The notes beneath the pieces were generated by a model that did not search any database, had not been told where the DNA came from, and was given only the letters and a program-made list of their open reading frames with translations. From NCBI RefSeq assembly GCF_010233585.1, contig NZ_CP045997.1, positions 1,949,749 through 2,013,748 on the forward strand: a stretch of DNA of 64,000 nt. The letters are read 5' to 3'. Below are positions 42,615-51,174 of the stretch, in pieces; positions within the stretch are counted from its first letter, which is position 1, and each line of letters starts with the position of its first letter. The translations under genes and the position numbers were made by a program. The DNA comes from Spirosoma endbachense. Lineage in GTDB: Bacteria; Bacteroidota; Bacteroidia; Cytophagales; Spirosomataceae.

Positions 42615-43337
42615 TTACAGGGTAGCAAACGCGTCGGCCAGAAACGTGGACTGCTGCAAATAATTCGGATCAGGCGAATACACGAACAGACAGGTCCCTC
42701 CCTTTACGGCTTCAATAATTGGCTTCGACAGGGCATAAGGTACAGCGGGACAACCCTGACTGCGGCCCAGCCGGCCGGTTTTACGAATAAAATCTTCGCA
42801 GACATAGTCGGCTCCGTGGAGCACAATGTTGCGATTATAGACATTATCATTAAAGCCTTTTTCCAAGCCCTTCAACTGGAGAGACAGACCATGTTTTCCC
42901 ATGTAGGTATTGAGCGTCTGATAAAATCCCAGGCTACTCTGAAAGGACGAGTTCGTATTCGAGAACTGATTGGGAACCAAATCACCGGAATTACGGCCAT
43001 GCGAAACATACGTATTGAAGAGTAGTTTCTTGTTGGCCAAATCAACCACATAGAGCCGTTTTTTATTCGATGGCTGACTTAGATCGACGATCGATATAAC
43101 GGATTTCGTCGTGTCTAGTTTCTGCCAGCCCCGTATTGCATACTCAAAAACGCTCTTTTGTAAACCAGATTGAGCCAGATTGAGTTGATCATATACGTCA
43201 AGCTTTGCAAAACTCCTGACTTTGGGAGCAGCTTTGATTGTGGTAGACGCGGCTACAACACTACGAGTAGATTTGAGTCCGGTGCTTGCAAAATAAGCTA
43301 ACGCAAGAACAGCCAGAAGCCAAACGACTTTCTTCAT
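42615..43337 (-). CDS. Exported murein L,D-transpeptidase catalytic domain protein
   Basis: ATG at 43337 gives 240 residues with an N-terminal signal/anchor (VVWLLAVLALAYF). The catalytic region carries NIVLHGADYV (His174) and GRLGRSQGCPAVP (Cys196), the variant active site of the YkuD_2 family, with VSHGRNSGD upstream. It remodels peptidoglycan or transfers proteins to it in the periplasm. This is the second L,D-transpeptidase of the window and differs in type from 33948-35180. It precedes the AhpD-like gene in one leftward operon and is divergent from the EcsC gene. Confidence 0.88.
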   Translation of the reverse strand: MKKVVWLLAVLALAYFASTGLKSTRSVVAASTTIKAAPKVRSFAKLDVYDQLNLAQSGLQKSVFEYAIRGWQKLDTTKSVISIVDLSQPSNKKRLYVVDLANKKLLFNTYVSHGRNSGDLVPNQFSNTNSSFQSSLGFYQTLNTYMGKHGLSLQLKGLEKGFNDNVYNRNIVLHGADYVCEDFIRKTGRLGRSQGCPAVPYALSKPIIEAVKGGTCLFVYSPDPNYLQQSTFLADAFATL

Positions 43338-43446
43338 AAGCACTAGCGGGTGTTGTTGGGATTTGTGATAGGAAATGTACTAATAAAACCCGATTCGGAT
43401 CATTTTAATTCGCTAAACTACTATCTTTTTGCCAGAAATTCTTGTT

Positions 43447-44184
43447 ATGACTCCCTACGAAGAAGCTGTTCAGACCGAACTGACCCGCTGGCAACAGGCC
43501 ATGCAAAAGCCCCCATCGACCGTTGGGCGGCTTTCTACGGCGGTTCAACGCCGGATCAATCGCATCATTCCCAGGCGTGTTCATCAACTGATTACAGCAA
43601 CCATTAAGCAAATGACGCGGGCGGTGCTGTTTGGGGCTGAATTTCTGAATCGGTTACCCGAAGCAGGTCTGACTTTACCCCAGCGTGAAGCAGCTGTCGT
43701 TGACCGAATCAATTTTTACCGGAAGGCCGGAGCCGCCGAAGGAGGAGTTACCGGAGCAGGAGGATTGTTGCTGGGATTAGCCGACTTTCCGCTGTTGCTG
43801 GGGCTAAAAATGAAAATGCTGTTTGAGATTGCTGCTCTATACGGCCATTCAGTTAGCGACTACCGCGAACGGGTTTATATTCTCTACATTTTTCAGCTGG
43901 CTTTTTCGAGCCAGGAGCGCAGGCAGGTCGTTTACCGCTACATTGCTGACTGGCCCGAACATAGCCGCCAGCTCCCCGACGACATCAATCAGTTCGATTG
44001 GCTGACCTTTCAGCAGGAATACCGCGATTATATCGATCTGGTTAAAATGGCTCAACTGATTCCGGGCATAGGCGCTGCGGTGGGCATTGTGGCCAACTAT
44101 CAGCTCGTTAGCCAGCTAGGTCGTACGGCCATGAATGCTTACCGGATGCGGTGGGCAGAAGAAAACAAATCTCTATTGACCTAA
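43447..44184 (+). CDS. EcsC family protein
   Basis: ATG at 43447 gives 245 residues (a TTG at 43429 is also in frame). The GGVTGAGGLLLGLADFPLLLGLKMKMLFEIAALYG stretch is split here as GGVTGAGGLLLGLADFPLLL and KMKMLFEIAALYG, the central EcsC motif; the region near the end (IPGIGAAVGIVANYQL) is also typical. The protein is probably peripheral to the membrane, with one hydrophobic hairpin. In Bacillus EcsC is encoded with an ABC transporter that affects secretion; here it stands alone. It ends one base before the stop codon of the convergent serine hydrolase gene. Confidence 0.88.
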   Translation: MTPYEEAVQTELTRWQQAMQKPPSTVGRLSTAVQRRINRIIPRRVHQLITATIKQMTRAVLFGAEFLNRLPEAGLTLPQREAAVVDRINFYRKAGAAEGGVTGAGGLLLGLADFPLLLGLKMKMLFEIAALYGHSVSDYRERVYILYIFQLAFSSQERRQVVYRYIADWPEHSRQLPDDINQFDWLTFQQEYRDYIDLVKMAQLIPGIGAAVGIVANYQLVSQLGRTAMNAYRMRWAEENKSLLT

Positions 44185-44185
44185 T

Positions 44186-45337
44186 CTATTTTTCCGCCCG
44201 TTTATTGGCCTGTTTGCGAACTTCTTCCCGCCAGTCAATCCCTAAAAACCCGAACGCCGGGTGCTGACCACCAATCGTTTGTTTTAGAATTTCGTCGGCA
44301 AAGTCTAACCCGTTCGATCCGTTCGCAAAATAAATGACCGCATCATTGCGGTCACTGTTTGCCGTGACATAGCACTTAAACGCGCCATTATCGCCCCAAT
44401 GCCAGAAATAGTTTCCGGTTGGTGTTTGCTCAATGCCAATGCCTAATCCCCAGAATAAGCCCGGAGCCAGTGTATCTGAGCCAGAAAAACGCTTTGGTAA
44501 TTGACTCTGTGGTCGAAGCATTTCTTCAGTGGTCGTCTTTTTTAAACCCGTAGGTTTCAGCAGAGCCAGAATGAATTGGGAGTAATCGACAGCCGTGGTA
44601 TGAAGGGAATAAGCCATGTTTGCCTGCGAAGGTTTGTATTTGGTCTCCGTTTCGCCCGATTCGTTGTGTGGCAGCGCATAATTGCTGTTGAAGGTCGACT
44701 TCCAGACAAACCCACTGTTGGTCATGCCCAGTGGTTTCAGCACCCGCTCTTCCATTAGTTCATTGATGGGTTTGTCCGTAATTTTCTCGACCACTTTTTG
44801 TAAAAAAACGAAGCCTTCGCCAGAGTAGCCAAATCGGTCGCCCGGCGAAAAAACCATCGAAAGCTGGTTCGATTCCCTTTTTTTGCGCCAGTTCGGGAAA
44901 CCCGATTGATGGCTCAACACCAAACGAGCTGTTATTTTTTGGTAGCGTTCGTCGGCCGCAGCATCTGGATAAGGCATGTATTCATACAGTGGTTTATCTA
45001 AATCCAGCTTGCCTTCTTCAACCAGTTGCAATACCACATAAGCAAAGACCGGTTTGCTGAGCGACGCAGCTTCGAACACGGTAGTAGGGGTAACCAACTG
45101 AGTCGAATCAGCTTTCGTTATGCCATATCCTTTACTATAAACCCGCTTATTCGCTCGGATAAGCACAATGGAGAGACCGGGTACGTGGGCGCTATCCATC
45201 AACTGGGTTATGCGCTGATCCAACCGGGAAAACTCTGTAGTGGTCAGAGCCGATTGGCCGTATGCCTGTTGAATCACGACCAGGAAGAGGAAAACCCAGT
45301 AGTATAAAATGCCCAGACGTAGTATAGGTAAGTTCAT
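44186..45337 (-). CDS. Secreted serine hydrolase (beta-lactamase/class C esterase family)
   Basis: ATG at 45337 gives 383 residues with a signal peptide ending AYGQ. The nucleophile motif SxxK is Ser92-Lys95 (ASLSKP), the tyrosine motif is YSG near 171-173 in place of YxN, and HWGDNGAF stands where KTG occurs in penicillin-binding proteins. This set is that of class C-type esterases and D-amino-acid peptidases rather than resistance beta-lactamases. It ends one base from the end of the EcsC gene, so transcription must stop inside the coding regions. Confidence 0.92.
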   Translation of the reverse strand: MNLPILRLGILYYWVFLFLVVIQQAYGQSALTTTEFSRLDQRITQLMDSAHVPGLSIVLIRANKRVYSKGYGITKADSTQLVTPTTVFEAASLSKPVFAYVVLQLVEEGKLDLDKPLYEYMPYPDAAADERYQKITARLVLSHQSGFPNWRKKRESNQLSMVFSPGDRFGYSGEGFVFLQKVVEKITDKPINELMEERVLKPLGMTNSGFVWKSTFNSNYALPHNESGETETKYKPSQANMAYSLHTTAVDYSQFILALLKPTGLKKTTTEEMLRPQSQLPKRFSGSDTLAPGLFWGLGIGIEQTPTGNYFWHWGDNGAFKCYVTANSDRNDAVIYFANGSNGLDFADEILKQTIGGQHPAFGFLGIDWREEVRKQANKRAEK

Positions 45338-45494
45338 TCGCAACGGTTTTCGGAAAGATAGTGAATAGCGGGCCTTCGTTGCATTGCTATTCAGTAGCGA
45401 TTTAGTTTAAGGTTCCTGGATAGGTTTCGGCTGTTTCCATTCATGAGTTGATTTTCGACTAAGGAAACACCATAAACGCTAACTGCGCCCTACC

Positions 45495-45959
45495 ATGAAA
45501 ACCTACCTCCTGGGAATTTGCCTGTTGTTGATCAGTTCGTTTACGTATGGGCAATCAACGGTCGATTCGGTGCAAAACCCGGCTTCTGTCGCTGCGGACG
45601 TGCCCGCTTTGATTCCTCTGAACCAGGTGAATTCGCCAGAGCACAAGACCGATGCCCCAGACCACATGAGCGAGCAGAGTATTCTGGCGCTGTGTATTCT
45701 TGGCTTTGGTCTACTGGCCATTATTGGCGAGATCTTTTTTATTCAAAGTATGGGCGATGCGTTAAAGATGGATGCCTTCGATGCGCTGCGTCTATTGACC
45801 GTCACACTCATTATTGTCGGGGCTCTTTTTGTGTCAATGGGCACCAATGATAATACAAGAACGGCGGCTGCAACTGGCTTGCTGGGCACCATAGCCGGGT
45901 ACATGCTCGCTCGGAGTGGCTTAACAAAGGGTGGGCCAACGGATGAAGTCAAACGCTGA
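45495..45959 (+). CDS. Small membrane protein of unknown function
   Basis: A 154-residue protein with a signal segment (residues ~1-19, ending FTYGQ), a ~40-residue outer loop, and three hydrophobic stretches (ILALCILGFGLLAIIGEIFFI; LTVTLIIVGALFVSM; TGLLGTIAGYMLARSG). The end is short and basic. No family was recognised. The next gene starts 7 bases after its stop, so they are coupled. Confidence 0.65.
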   Translation: MKTYLLGICLLLISSFTYGQSTVDSVQNPASVAADVPALIPLNQVNSPEHKTDAPDHMSEQSILALCILGFGLLAIIGEIFFIQSMGDALKMDAFDALRLLTVTLIIVGALFVSMGTNDNTRTAAATGLLGTIAGYMLARSGLTKGGPTDEVKR

Positions 45960-45966
45960 ATACAAA

Positions 45967-46335
45967 ATGAAAACGATTATGATGCTGGTAAATATGGTTA
46001 TGATGGTAACGGCGGTTTATCCACAGGTGGTACAGCGACCTACGCGAGCAGTACCGCCCAAAATTTACAGTCAGCAATCGGTCATTACGTTGCTGAACAA
46101 CACAAAAGATCTACTGAAATTTCAACTGCGGTATGATACGCCGGGAGCCCAATGGGCTACCTATCAGCTTTCGGCTGGTGAGCGGAAAGCGGTTCCCGTA
46201 AGAGGGTCATACCTGAATCTGTATATGGCCAATACGGGAAAACTGCCTTTAACGTATTCCTTGGTGGCGGGAAAAAACTACCAGTTTTACTGGAGCGTTC
46301 CCCGAGGAATGTATGATGTTGACCTGATGCAGTAG
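45967..46335 (+). CDS. Small secreted protein of unknown function
   Basis: ATG at 45967 gives 122 residues; the longer frame from 45931 runs into the previous gene. A signal peptide ends near AVYPQ. The mature part is strand-rich: ITLLNNTKDLLKFQLRYDTP, YQLSAGERKAVPVRG and LTYSLVAGKNYQFYWSV, like a small beta-sandwich. It is 7 bases after the membrane protein gene and ends at a short hairpin shared with the convergent beta-barrel gene. Confidence 0.65.
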   Translation: MKTIMMLVNMVMMVTAVYPQVVQRPTRAVPPKIYSQQSVITLLNNTKDLLKFQLRYDTPGAQWATYQLSAGERKAVPVRGSYLNLYMANTGKLPLTYSLVAGKNYQFYWSVPRGMYDVDLMQ

Positions 46336-46361
46336 GGCGTTTTTGGGGCTATAGTCAGCCA

Positions 46362-46379
46362 TTGGCCGAAAACGGCCAA
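46362..46379. terminator. Short hairpin between convergent genes
   Basis: TTGGCCG (46362-46368) pairs with CGGCCAA (46373-46379) around an AAAA loop. It lies midway between the two convergent stop codons, so it may stop both. Confidence 0.45.
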
Positions 46380-46388
46380 CTGCCTGTT

Positions 46389-47060
46389 TCAGAATGTATA
46401 GATCAATTGTGTCTGCAAACCCAGTTCATACGTGCGCTTATCGGTGTGTGACCCGCCGAATCGCCCTAATCGATAAGTCAACGTTGGCTGTGCTGTCAAT
46501 GCCAGGTTCGAGTCGATCTGATAAACGGCTCCGGCTCCAATCATAGCATTGAAGATCGGACCAGGATCGGGGTTGAGCCGAAGCTTTTGCGTTGGCAGAT
46601 CATCACGCTCGGCAATTACCCGCGACGAGAACGGAATATCTACCAGCAGGGCCAGCGTATAATAAGGGGACAATTGATTAGTTGATGATCGACAATTGAT
46701 CATCAGCGGAATCCGAATACCCCGGTTCCGAATGATTGTGTTTCCTTCTCCCGCAATGGGCAACCGGGCAACACGCGTTGGCAGGTATCGATACCAGATT
46801 CCGGCGGATACCGACCAGCCCGGAGCATACGTATAATAGCCCGTCAGACCGGCCGAATAACCCACTGTGCCAATGGGACCAGGCAGGTAAACAGGTTCAA
46901 CAACCTGCCCATCACTGTCAGGAAATAGATAAAGACGATTATAGGCGGTATGAACGTATAAAGGAGTTACTGTCGCCGAAATGGATAATTTTTCCTGACC
47001 AAGCGAAGGTACAGCCTGTAGCAGCAGCAGGCATAGAAACGAACAGAACAGTTTGGTCAT
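46389..47060 (-). CDS. Outer-membrane beta-barrel protein
   Basis: A 223-residue protein with a signal peptide ending SLGQ. The mature part consists of alternating strands with aromatic ends (SISATVTPLYVHTAYNRLYL, TVGYSAGLTGYYTYAPGWSVSAGIWYRYLP), ends GLQTQLIYTF with terminal phenylalanine, and contains no enzyme motif. The size fits an eight-stranded barrel of the PorT/OmpW-like kind. It follows DUF4142 on the same strand, but a terminator separates them. Confidence 0.82.
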   Translation of the reverse strand: MTKLFCSFLCLLLLQAVPSLGQEKLSISATVTPLYVHTAYNRLYLFPDSDGQVVEPVYLPGPIGTVGYSAGLTGYYTYAPGWSVSAGIWYRYLPTRVARLPIAGEGNTIIRNRGIRIPLMINCRSSTNQLSPYYTLALLVDIPFSSRVIAERDDLPTQKLRLNPDPGPIFNAMIGAGAVYQIDSNLALTAQPTLTYRLGRFGGSHTDKRTYELGLQTQLIYTF

Positions 47061-47097
47061 AAGCGTAGTACACGATCATTTGGGGGTGAAATAAAAC

Positions 47098-47134
47098 AAA
47101 AAAGGGCACCGACCAACTGGCAGTGCCCTTTTTT
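47098..47134 (-). terminator. Bidirectional intrinsic terminator
   Basis: AAAAAAGGGCAC (47098-47109) pairs with the reverse complement at 47123-47134, with A6 and T6 at the ends. It lies 14 bases beyond the stop codon of the DUF4142 gene on the minus strand and prevents read-through into the beta-barrel gene. Confidence 0.85.
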
Positions 47135-47148
47135 GAGGTTCAGGTCTC

Positions 47149-47706
47149 TTACTTCATGGCATCATTGATCGCTTTGATCTTATCCAGATGCTCTTTTAGC
47201 GTTGGTATTGTTTTCGAAGCAAAAGCCTTGATATCAGGATCTTTACCATCCTTACTGGCTTCTTCAAATTCGTCGACATCTTCTTTGTGATCATCTACCA
47301 TCATGCTCACATATTTCTTGTCGAAATCCTTGCCCGACAGTTTGGCCAGCTCGTCAACATGTTTCTGGTGCTCTTCGCCCAGCGTTGTTGGCAAGGTGAT
47401 ATTCTTACTGGCAGCAAGCGCTTTCAGTTCGTCGTTGGCCTGCGAATGGTCTTTCACCATCATAGCCCCGAAGTCTTTAACCTGCTGACTTTGTGCTTTT
47501 TCCTGCGCCATACGGCCTAGTTCAACTTCAAGCATTCCACCACTGGCGGCTTTTACGGCAAACTCCGAATCATCATCGTCAGATGTTTTTTTATCTTCGT
47601 TCGCCTGTTCGGCGCGCTCTTCACTGTCTTTATTTCCGCTACTACCGCATGATTGCAGGGTAAGCCCGCTGGCAATGAGCATGGCCAGAAGAATGGTCTT
47701 TTTCAT
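47149..47706 (-). CDS. DUF4142 domain lipoprotein
   Basis: A 185-residue protein whose signal peptide ends in a lipobox LQSC (Cys20), followed by a hydrophilic acidic linker (~22-45, DDDDSEF). The DUF4142 helical domain (~46-180) begins FAVKAASGGMLEVELGRMAQ and contains KDFGAMMVKDHSQANDEL and YVSMMVDDHKEDVDEFEEA, the two ferritin-like helical pairs of the family. Family members are often linked to stress or outer-membrane integrity. It is monocistronic with its own terminator. Confidence 0.94.
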   Translation of the reverse strand: MKKTILLAMLIASGLTLQSCGSSGNKDSEERAEQANEDKKTSDDDDSEFAVKAASGGMLEVELGRMAQEKAQSQQVKDFGAMMVKDHSQANDELKALAASKNITLPTTLGEEHQKHVDELAKLSGKDFDKKYVSMMVDDHKEDVDEFEEASKDGKDPDIKAFASKTIPTLKEHLDKIKAINDAMK

Positions 47707-47845
47707 GGTCTTGTTGTTTTTATAACGTTGATATACAGAACTTTAAATAAAACTCTTCTCCAACCGTATTGTTTGGACTGCGTGCGGTGAGTTATTTTAT
47801 GGGCCACTTGGCCGCATTCTCCTACCTGATAACCAGTCCTTTCGT

Positions 47846-48793
47846 ATGCTCTTTTTGTTTTTAAGTGTTCTGCTTTCGGTGGTGCTCCTGCTAAACTTCC
47901 GGTTGTTTCCGCGGTACGACGTCAATACATTTCAGGCCATTGTTTTTAATTATCCCATCTGTTTCCTGACCGGCTATCTGCTGTTGCCCGCCGGTCAATC
48001 GTTCACAATTGATTTTTCGCAAACCTGGACATGGCTTGCCCTGGGTCTGGGCGTTGGGTTTATCCTGACGTTTATGCTTTCGGGAGCTTCTACCCAGCGA
48101 ATGGGAATTACAGTAACGTCATTAGCTAATAACCTGTCATTGGTCATTCCGGTCTGTTTTAGTCTTTTTGTCTTTCAGGCCGGGGGGAAAGTTTTTGATG
48201 CTCTAAATTACCTTGGGCTGATACTGGCCGTGGTAGCAGTTGGCCTGAGTACCTACAAAAAAGAAACCAACGAATTATCTGTAGAGACGCCCGTGCTGGA
48301 AGGCCAACCAGCTCCTTCGCCCGTTACACCACGTCGGTTGGGTGCAAACGTGCTGTTGCCGGTCGCTGTGTTTTTATTTTACGGGGCTACGAACACAATG
48401 ATCAATTACATGAATATTCGCTACATTTCTTCGGCCGATAAAACCATCGTTGTCATGCTGACAATGGTCCTGGGCGCAGTTGTAGCGGGGTTGGTCATGC
48501 TGATCGTTCGGGTCATTCAGGGGAAAGAGGTAATTCAAGGCCGCAACCTGATTGGCGCAGTAACACTTGGCGTCCCGAATTTTCTAAGTTTCTATACGCT
48601 CCTGCTGGCTTTGTCGCAGTTTGGCGGCAACGGTGCGTTCGTTTATCCCCTCTATAACATTGGTGTCATTCTGATAGCCGCCCTCATGGCCGCTGTCTTT
48701 TTCCGGGAAAAGCTGTCAGTCGCCAACAAAATTGGACTGGCACTGGCAGTGTTGGCGATTGGATTGATTTCGTGGCAGGAGTTAGCGGGATAG
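47846..48793 (+). CDS. DMT family transporter
   Basis: A 315-residue inner-membrane protein with ten predicted helices in two repeats of five. The first half includes ASTQRMGITVTSLANNLSL, the second SSADKTIVVMLTMVLGAVVAG and a last helix GLALAVLAIGLISW, as in EamA-like exporters, with a cytoplasmic loop at residues ~140-170. It belongs to the large drug/metabolite transporter superfamily; the substrate is unknown. No terminator was found between it and the short leftward gene after it. Confidence 0.82.
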   Translation: MLFLFLSVLLSVVLLLNFRLFPRYDVNTFQAIVFNYPICFLTGYLLLPAGQSFTIDFSQTWTWLALGLGVGFILTFMLSGASTQRMGITVTSLANNLSLVIPVCFSLFVFQAGGKVFDALNYLGLILAVVAVGLSTYKKETNELSVETPVLEGQPAPSPVTPRRLGANVLLPVAVFLFYGATNTMINYMNIRYISSADKTIVVMLTMVLGAVVAGLVMLIVRVIQGKEVIQGRNLIGAVTLGVPNFLSFYTLLLALSQFGGNGAFVYPLYNIGVILIAALMAAVFFREKLSVANKIGLALAVLAIGLISWQELAG

Positions 48794-48871
48794 TCAAAAG
48801 GTTTATTGAAAACGTCCACCCGAACGCCATCCAATTCTGAATGGTCCTGTAAGCAGGGCTAAATGAATAGG

Positions 48872-48997
48872 CTATTTCGAAAAGACTCCTTTCGCAATCA
48901 GGTATGGGATCAATAGCCAGAGCAGGCCTTTGATCAGAAAAAATAAGAAGCCCAGCCAACCTACGCGCTTGAGCCATATTTTGAACCGCTCGTTCAT
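48872..48997 (-). CDS. 41-residue small membrane protein
   Basis: The minus-strand frame from ATG 48997 to TAG 48872-48874 encodes 41 residues: a basic start (MNERFKIWLKRVGWLGF), a strong helix of ~22 residues (FLFFLIKGLLWLLIPYLIA) and a short basic tail. Positive-inside charge and the GxxGFLFFLxKGLLW pattern argue for a real inner-membrane peptide. It lies 65 bases downstream of the ECF42 gene on the same strand, so it may be co-transcribed with that operon, and it is too short for usual gene callers. Confidence 0.6.
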   Translation of the reverse strand: MNERFKIWLKRVGWLGFLFFLIKGLLWLLIPYLIAKGVFSK

Positions 48998-49062
48998 GGC
49001 TGTCGTTTTTCGGGCAAAGATAACCACGAATGCGGTGCAGGAAACACCGTTGTTGCGGTTTG

Positions 49063-50334
49063 TTAAAGACGAGCCAGTTTGCGGTCCAGTAACGCCCGTT
49101 CATTGACGGACGTCGTCAACGACCGGGCACGACGATATGCCTGCCGGGCTGATTCTACCTGACAACTCTGTTCATAAAGATCACCCAGAATAGCGTGGTA
49201 ATGATGACTCTTCTCCAATCCATTCAGCGCCAAAACTTCCAGAATGGCCGTCATCGGCCCGTCGACCTTTGCCAGCGCAACTGCCCGATGCAATGCAACA
49301 ACCGGCGACGGCTTTTGAGCCAATAACAGATCATAGTACAGCAGAATAGTTGACCAGTCTGTCGCTTCGTACGTTGGAGCACTACAATGGATCATGGCAA
49401 TACCAGCCTCCAGATGATATTCGCCCGGCCCTTCGCCTTCGGCCGACCGGTCTAGATACTCGTGTCCTTTCTGAATTAAGGGCTGACTCCAGCGGCTGCG
49501 AACCTGATCGGGAAGTAGCACGATTGCGCCAGTTTCGTCAGTCCGGGCATCAAACCGGGCCGCCTGAAAACACATCAACGCGAGCAGCGCGTGGACCGCA
49601 GGAAACTGTGTTTTGGGCGTTTGGGCCAGTAACAGACACAACCGCATGGCCTCTTCACACAAATCCCGGCGAATGAGCATATCCGGATGCGATGAGTTAT
49701 ACCCTTCATTAAAAAGCAGGTAAATGCTCTTCAGCACCGTATCCAGCCGAGAAGTAAGCTGCGAGCCCGTTGGCACTTCCAGCCGGATTCCATCCTGACG
49801 AATTTTTTCTTTCGCCCGGTAGAGCCGCTTCGTAATGGTTTCATCACTGGTAAGAAAGGCAACGGCAATTTCATGAACGCTCAGTCCGCATAAAATCTTC
49901 AGACACATGGCCATCTGCGATTCTACGGCAATAGCGGGATGGCAGATAGCAAACAGCATTCGTAGCTGGCTATCCGTAATCTCATCATCAAAAAAATAGT
50001 GATTGACCATAGCTTCGGCCGTTTCCTGATTGCTCAGGTACTCAACCTCCGAACTGATCTGATGGAATCGCTTCTCTCGACGGACCACATCCAGAGCTTT
50101 ATTTTTAGCTACCCGATATAGCCATGCTCTTGGATTGTCAGGAATGCCCTGAAACGGCCAGCTCTGCAAAGCCTGCATCATCGCTTCCTGCACAATATCC
50201 TGGGCCAGATCAAGCCGATCGAAACCGAGCATACACGTCAATACCGAGGCCATCCGTCCAGCCTCATGGCGGAACAGATGGTCGACCAACTGATTTGACG
50301 TCGTCGAGGGCGACACGGTAGCAGAATCCGGCAT
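49063..50334 (-). CDS. ECF42-type RNA polymerase sigma factor with C-terminal TPR extension
   Basis: A 423-residue sigma factor, about twice the ECF length. Residues ~15-110 contain region 2 with DLAQDIVQEAMMQALQSWP and NPRAWLYRVAKNKALDVVRR, and ~130-195 contain region 4. The remaining ~220 residues (PTGSQLTSRLDTVLKSIYLLFNEGYNSS to the end) form the DUF6596/TPR extension typical of ECF42. In this class the extension is needed for activity, there is no anti-sigma factor, and a YCII/DGPF protein is encoded next to it, as seen here at 50383-50739. Confidence 0.93.
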   Translation of the reverse strand: MPDSATVSPSTTSNQLVDHLFRHEAGRMASVLTCMLGFDRLDLAQDIVQEAMMQALQSWPFQGIPDNPRAWLYRVAKNKALDVVRREKRFHQISSEVEYLSNQETAEAMVNHYFFDDEITDSQLRMLFAICHPAIAVESQMAMCLKILCGLSVHEIAVAFLTSDETITKRLYRAKEKIRQDGIRLEVPTGSQLTSRLDTVLKSIYLLFNEGYNSSHPDMLIRRDLCEEAMRLCLLLAQTPKTQFPAVHALLALMCFQAARFDARTDETGAIVLLPDQVRSRWSQPLIQKGHEYLDRSAEGEGPGEYHLEAGIAMIHCSAPTYEATDWSTILLYYDLLLAQKPSPVVALHRAVALAKVDGPMTAILEVLALNGLEKSHHYHAILGDLYEQSCQVESARQAYRRARSLTTSVNERALLDRKLARL

Positions 50335-50382
50335 TGATACTCAAATGGCCCCTCCCCTTTTGGAAGAGGGGCTTGTATTGAT

Positions 50383-50739
50383 TTAGCCAAAGTTAACAAT
50401 CGGGCGGACTTCTACCGACGATCCTTCACTTTCGAAAAGAGGACAGCCTTGGGCTAACTCAGTAGCCTCTTCAATGCTGGCTACATTGAGGAGCATGTAC
50501 CCTCCAATGATTTCTTTTCCTTCTGTGTATGGGCCATCCGTAACTAGTTGACCGCCTTTGGTCATAAGCTTACCCATAGGCATAAGTGCTTCCGTTCCAA
50601 GCAGTTTGCCCTGAGCCGCAATACCGCCAATCCATTTATTCCATTTTTCCATTTCGGCCTGCATCGCTTCCGGCGACTGATCCATAAAGTTCTGCTCCTG
50701 AGAAAACGGCGAGTGGAAGATGAGCATAAATTTGTCCAT
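50383..50739 (-). CDS. YCII-related (DGPF) domain protein
   Basis: A 118-residue cytoplasmic protein: KFMLIFHSPF start, then KWNKWIGGIAAQGKL, and VTDGPYTEGKEIIGGYM, the DGPF motif of YCII-related proteins. It ends with VEVRPI. Fold is ferredoxin-like. It is the first gene of the leftward pair with the ECF42 sigma factor, 48 bases apart. This pairing is well known for ECF42, where the DGPF proteins are regulon members of unknown activity. Confidence 0.93.
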   Translation of the reverse strand: MDKFMLIFHSPFSQEQNFMDQSPEAMQAEMEKWNKWIGGIAAQGKLLGTEALMPMGKLMTKGGQLVTDGPYTEGKEIIGGYMLLNVASIEEATELAQGCPLFESEGSSVEVRPIVNFG

Positions 50740-51174
50740 ACGATTTGTTTGTTTAAGGATTGAAAGATATTGAATTTGTTTTTCACCTCTAAGACGAACA
50801 GACTTTCTAAATCCGGACAGCTGAATTATTTTTTTTCGAAAATTTTTCCAATCCGCCTTATCAACCCGACTGACCCAACCCTTAGTGGTCTATAGGAAAT
50901 CATACTCGACATCGGGAATGTCTCCGTTTGATATAAATTAAAACAGCTGGTAAAAATCCTGGAAGTAGTGGCAGGAAGCCGGTTTAGTTTATGACATCAT
51001 AACAGGATAAATACCTTTTTAAATCACCTACTTAACTAATTGGCATACAGATAAATAGAATTCTCACTGATTCAATAAGTTATTTACCGTTGGTACACAA
51101 GTAGGTCTATTATTGCCCAGAATTAAGTAGAATTACTTTCTACTCAAAACATTCTAATACTAAATACTCAGGTT
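50740..51174. other. Divergent intergenic region, AT-rich
   Basis: This 435-base gap separates the YCII/ECF42 pair from the repeat-protein gene. Homopolymer T and A runs are frequent (for example near 50829-50850). No gene, strong hairpin or exact TAnnTTTG box was found. Confidence 0.55.
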
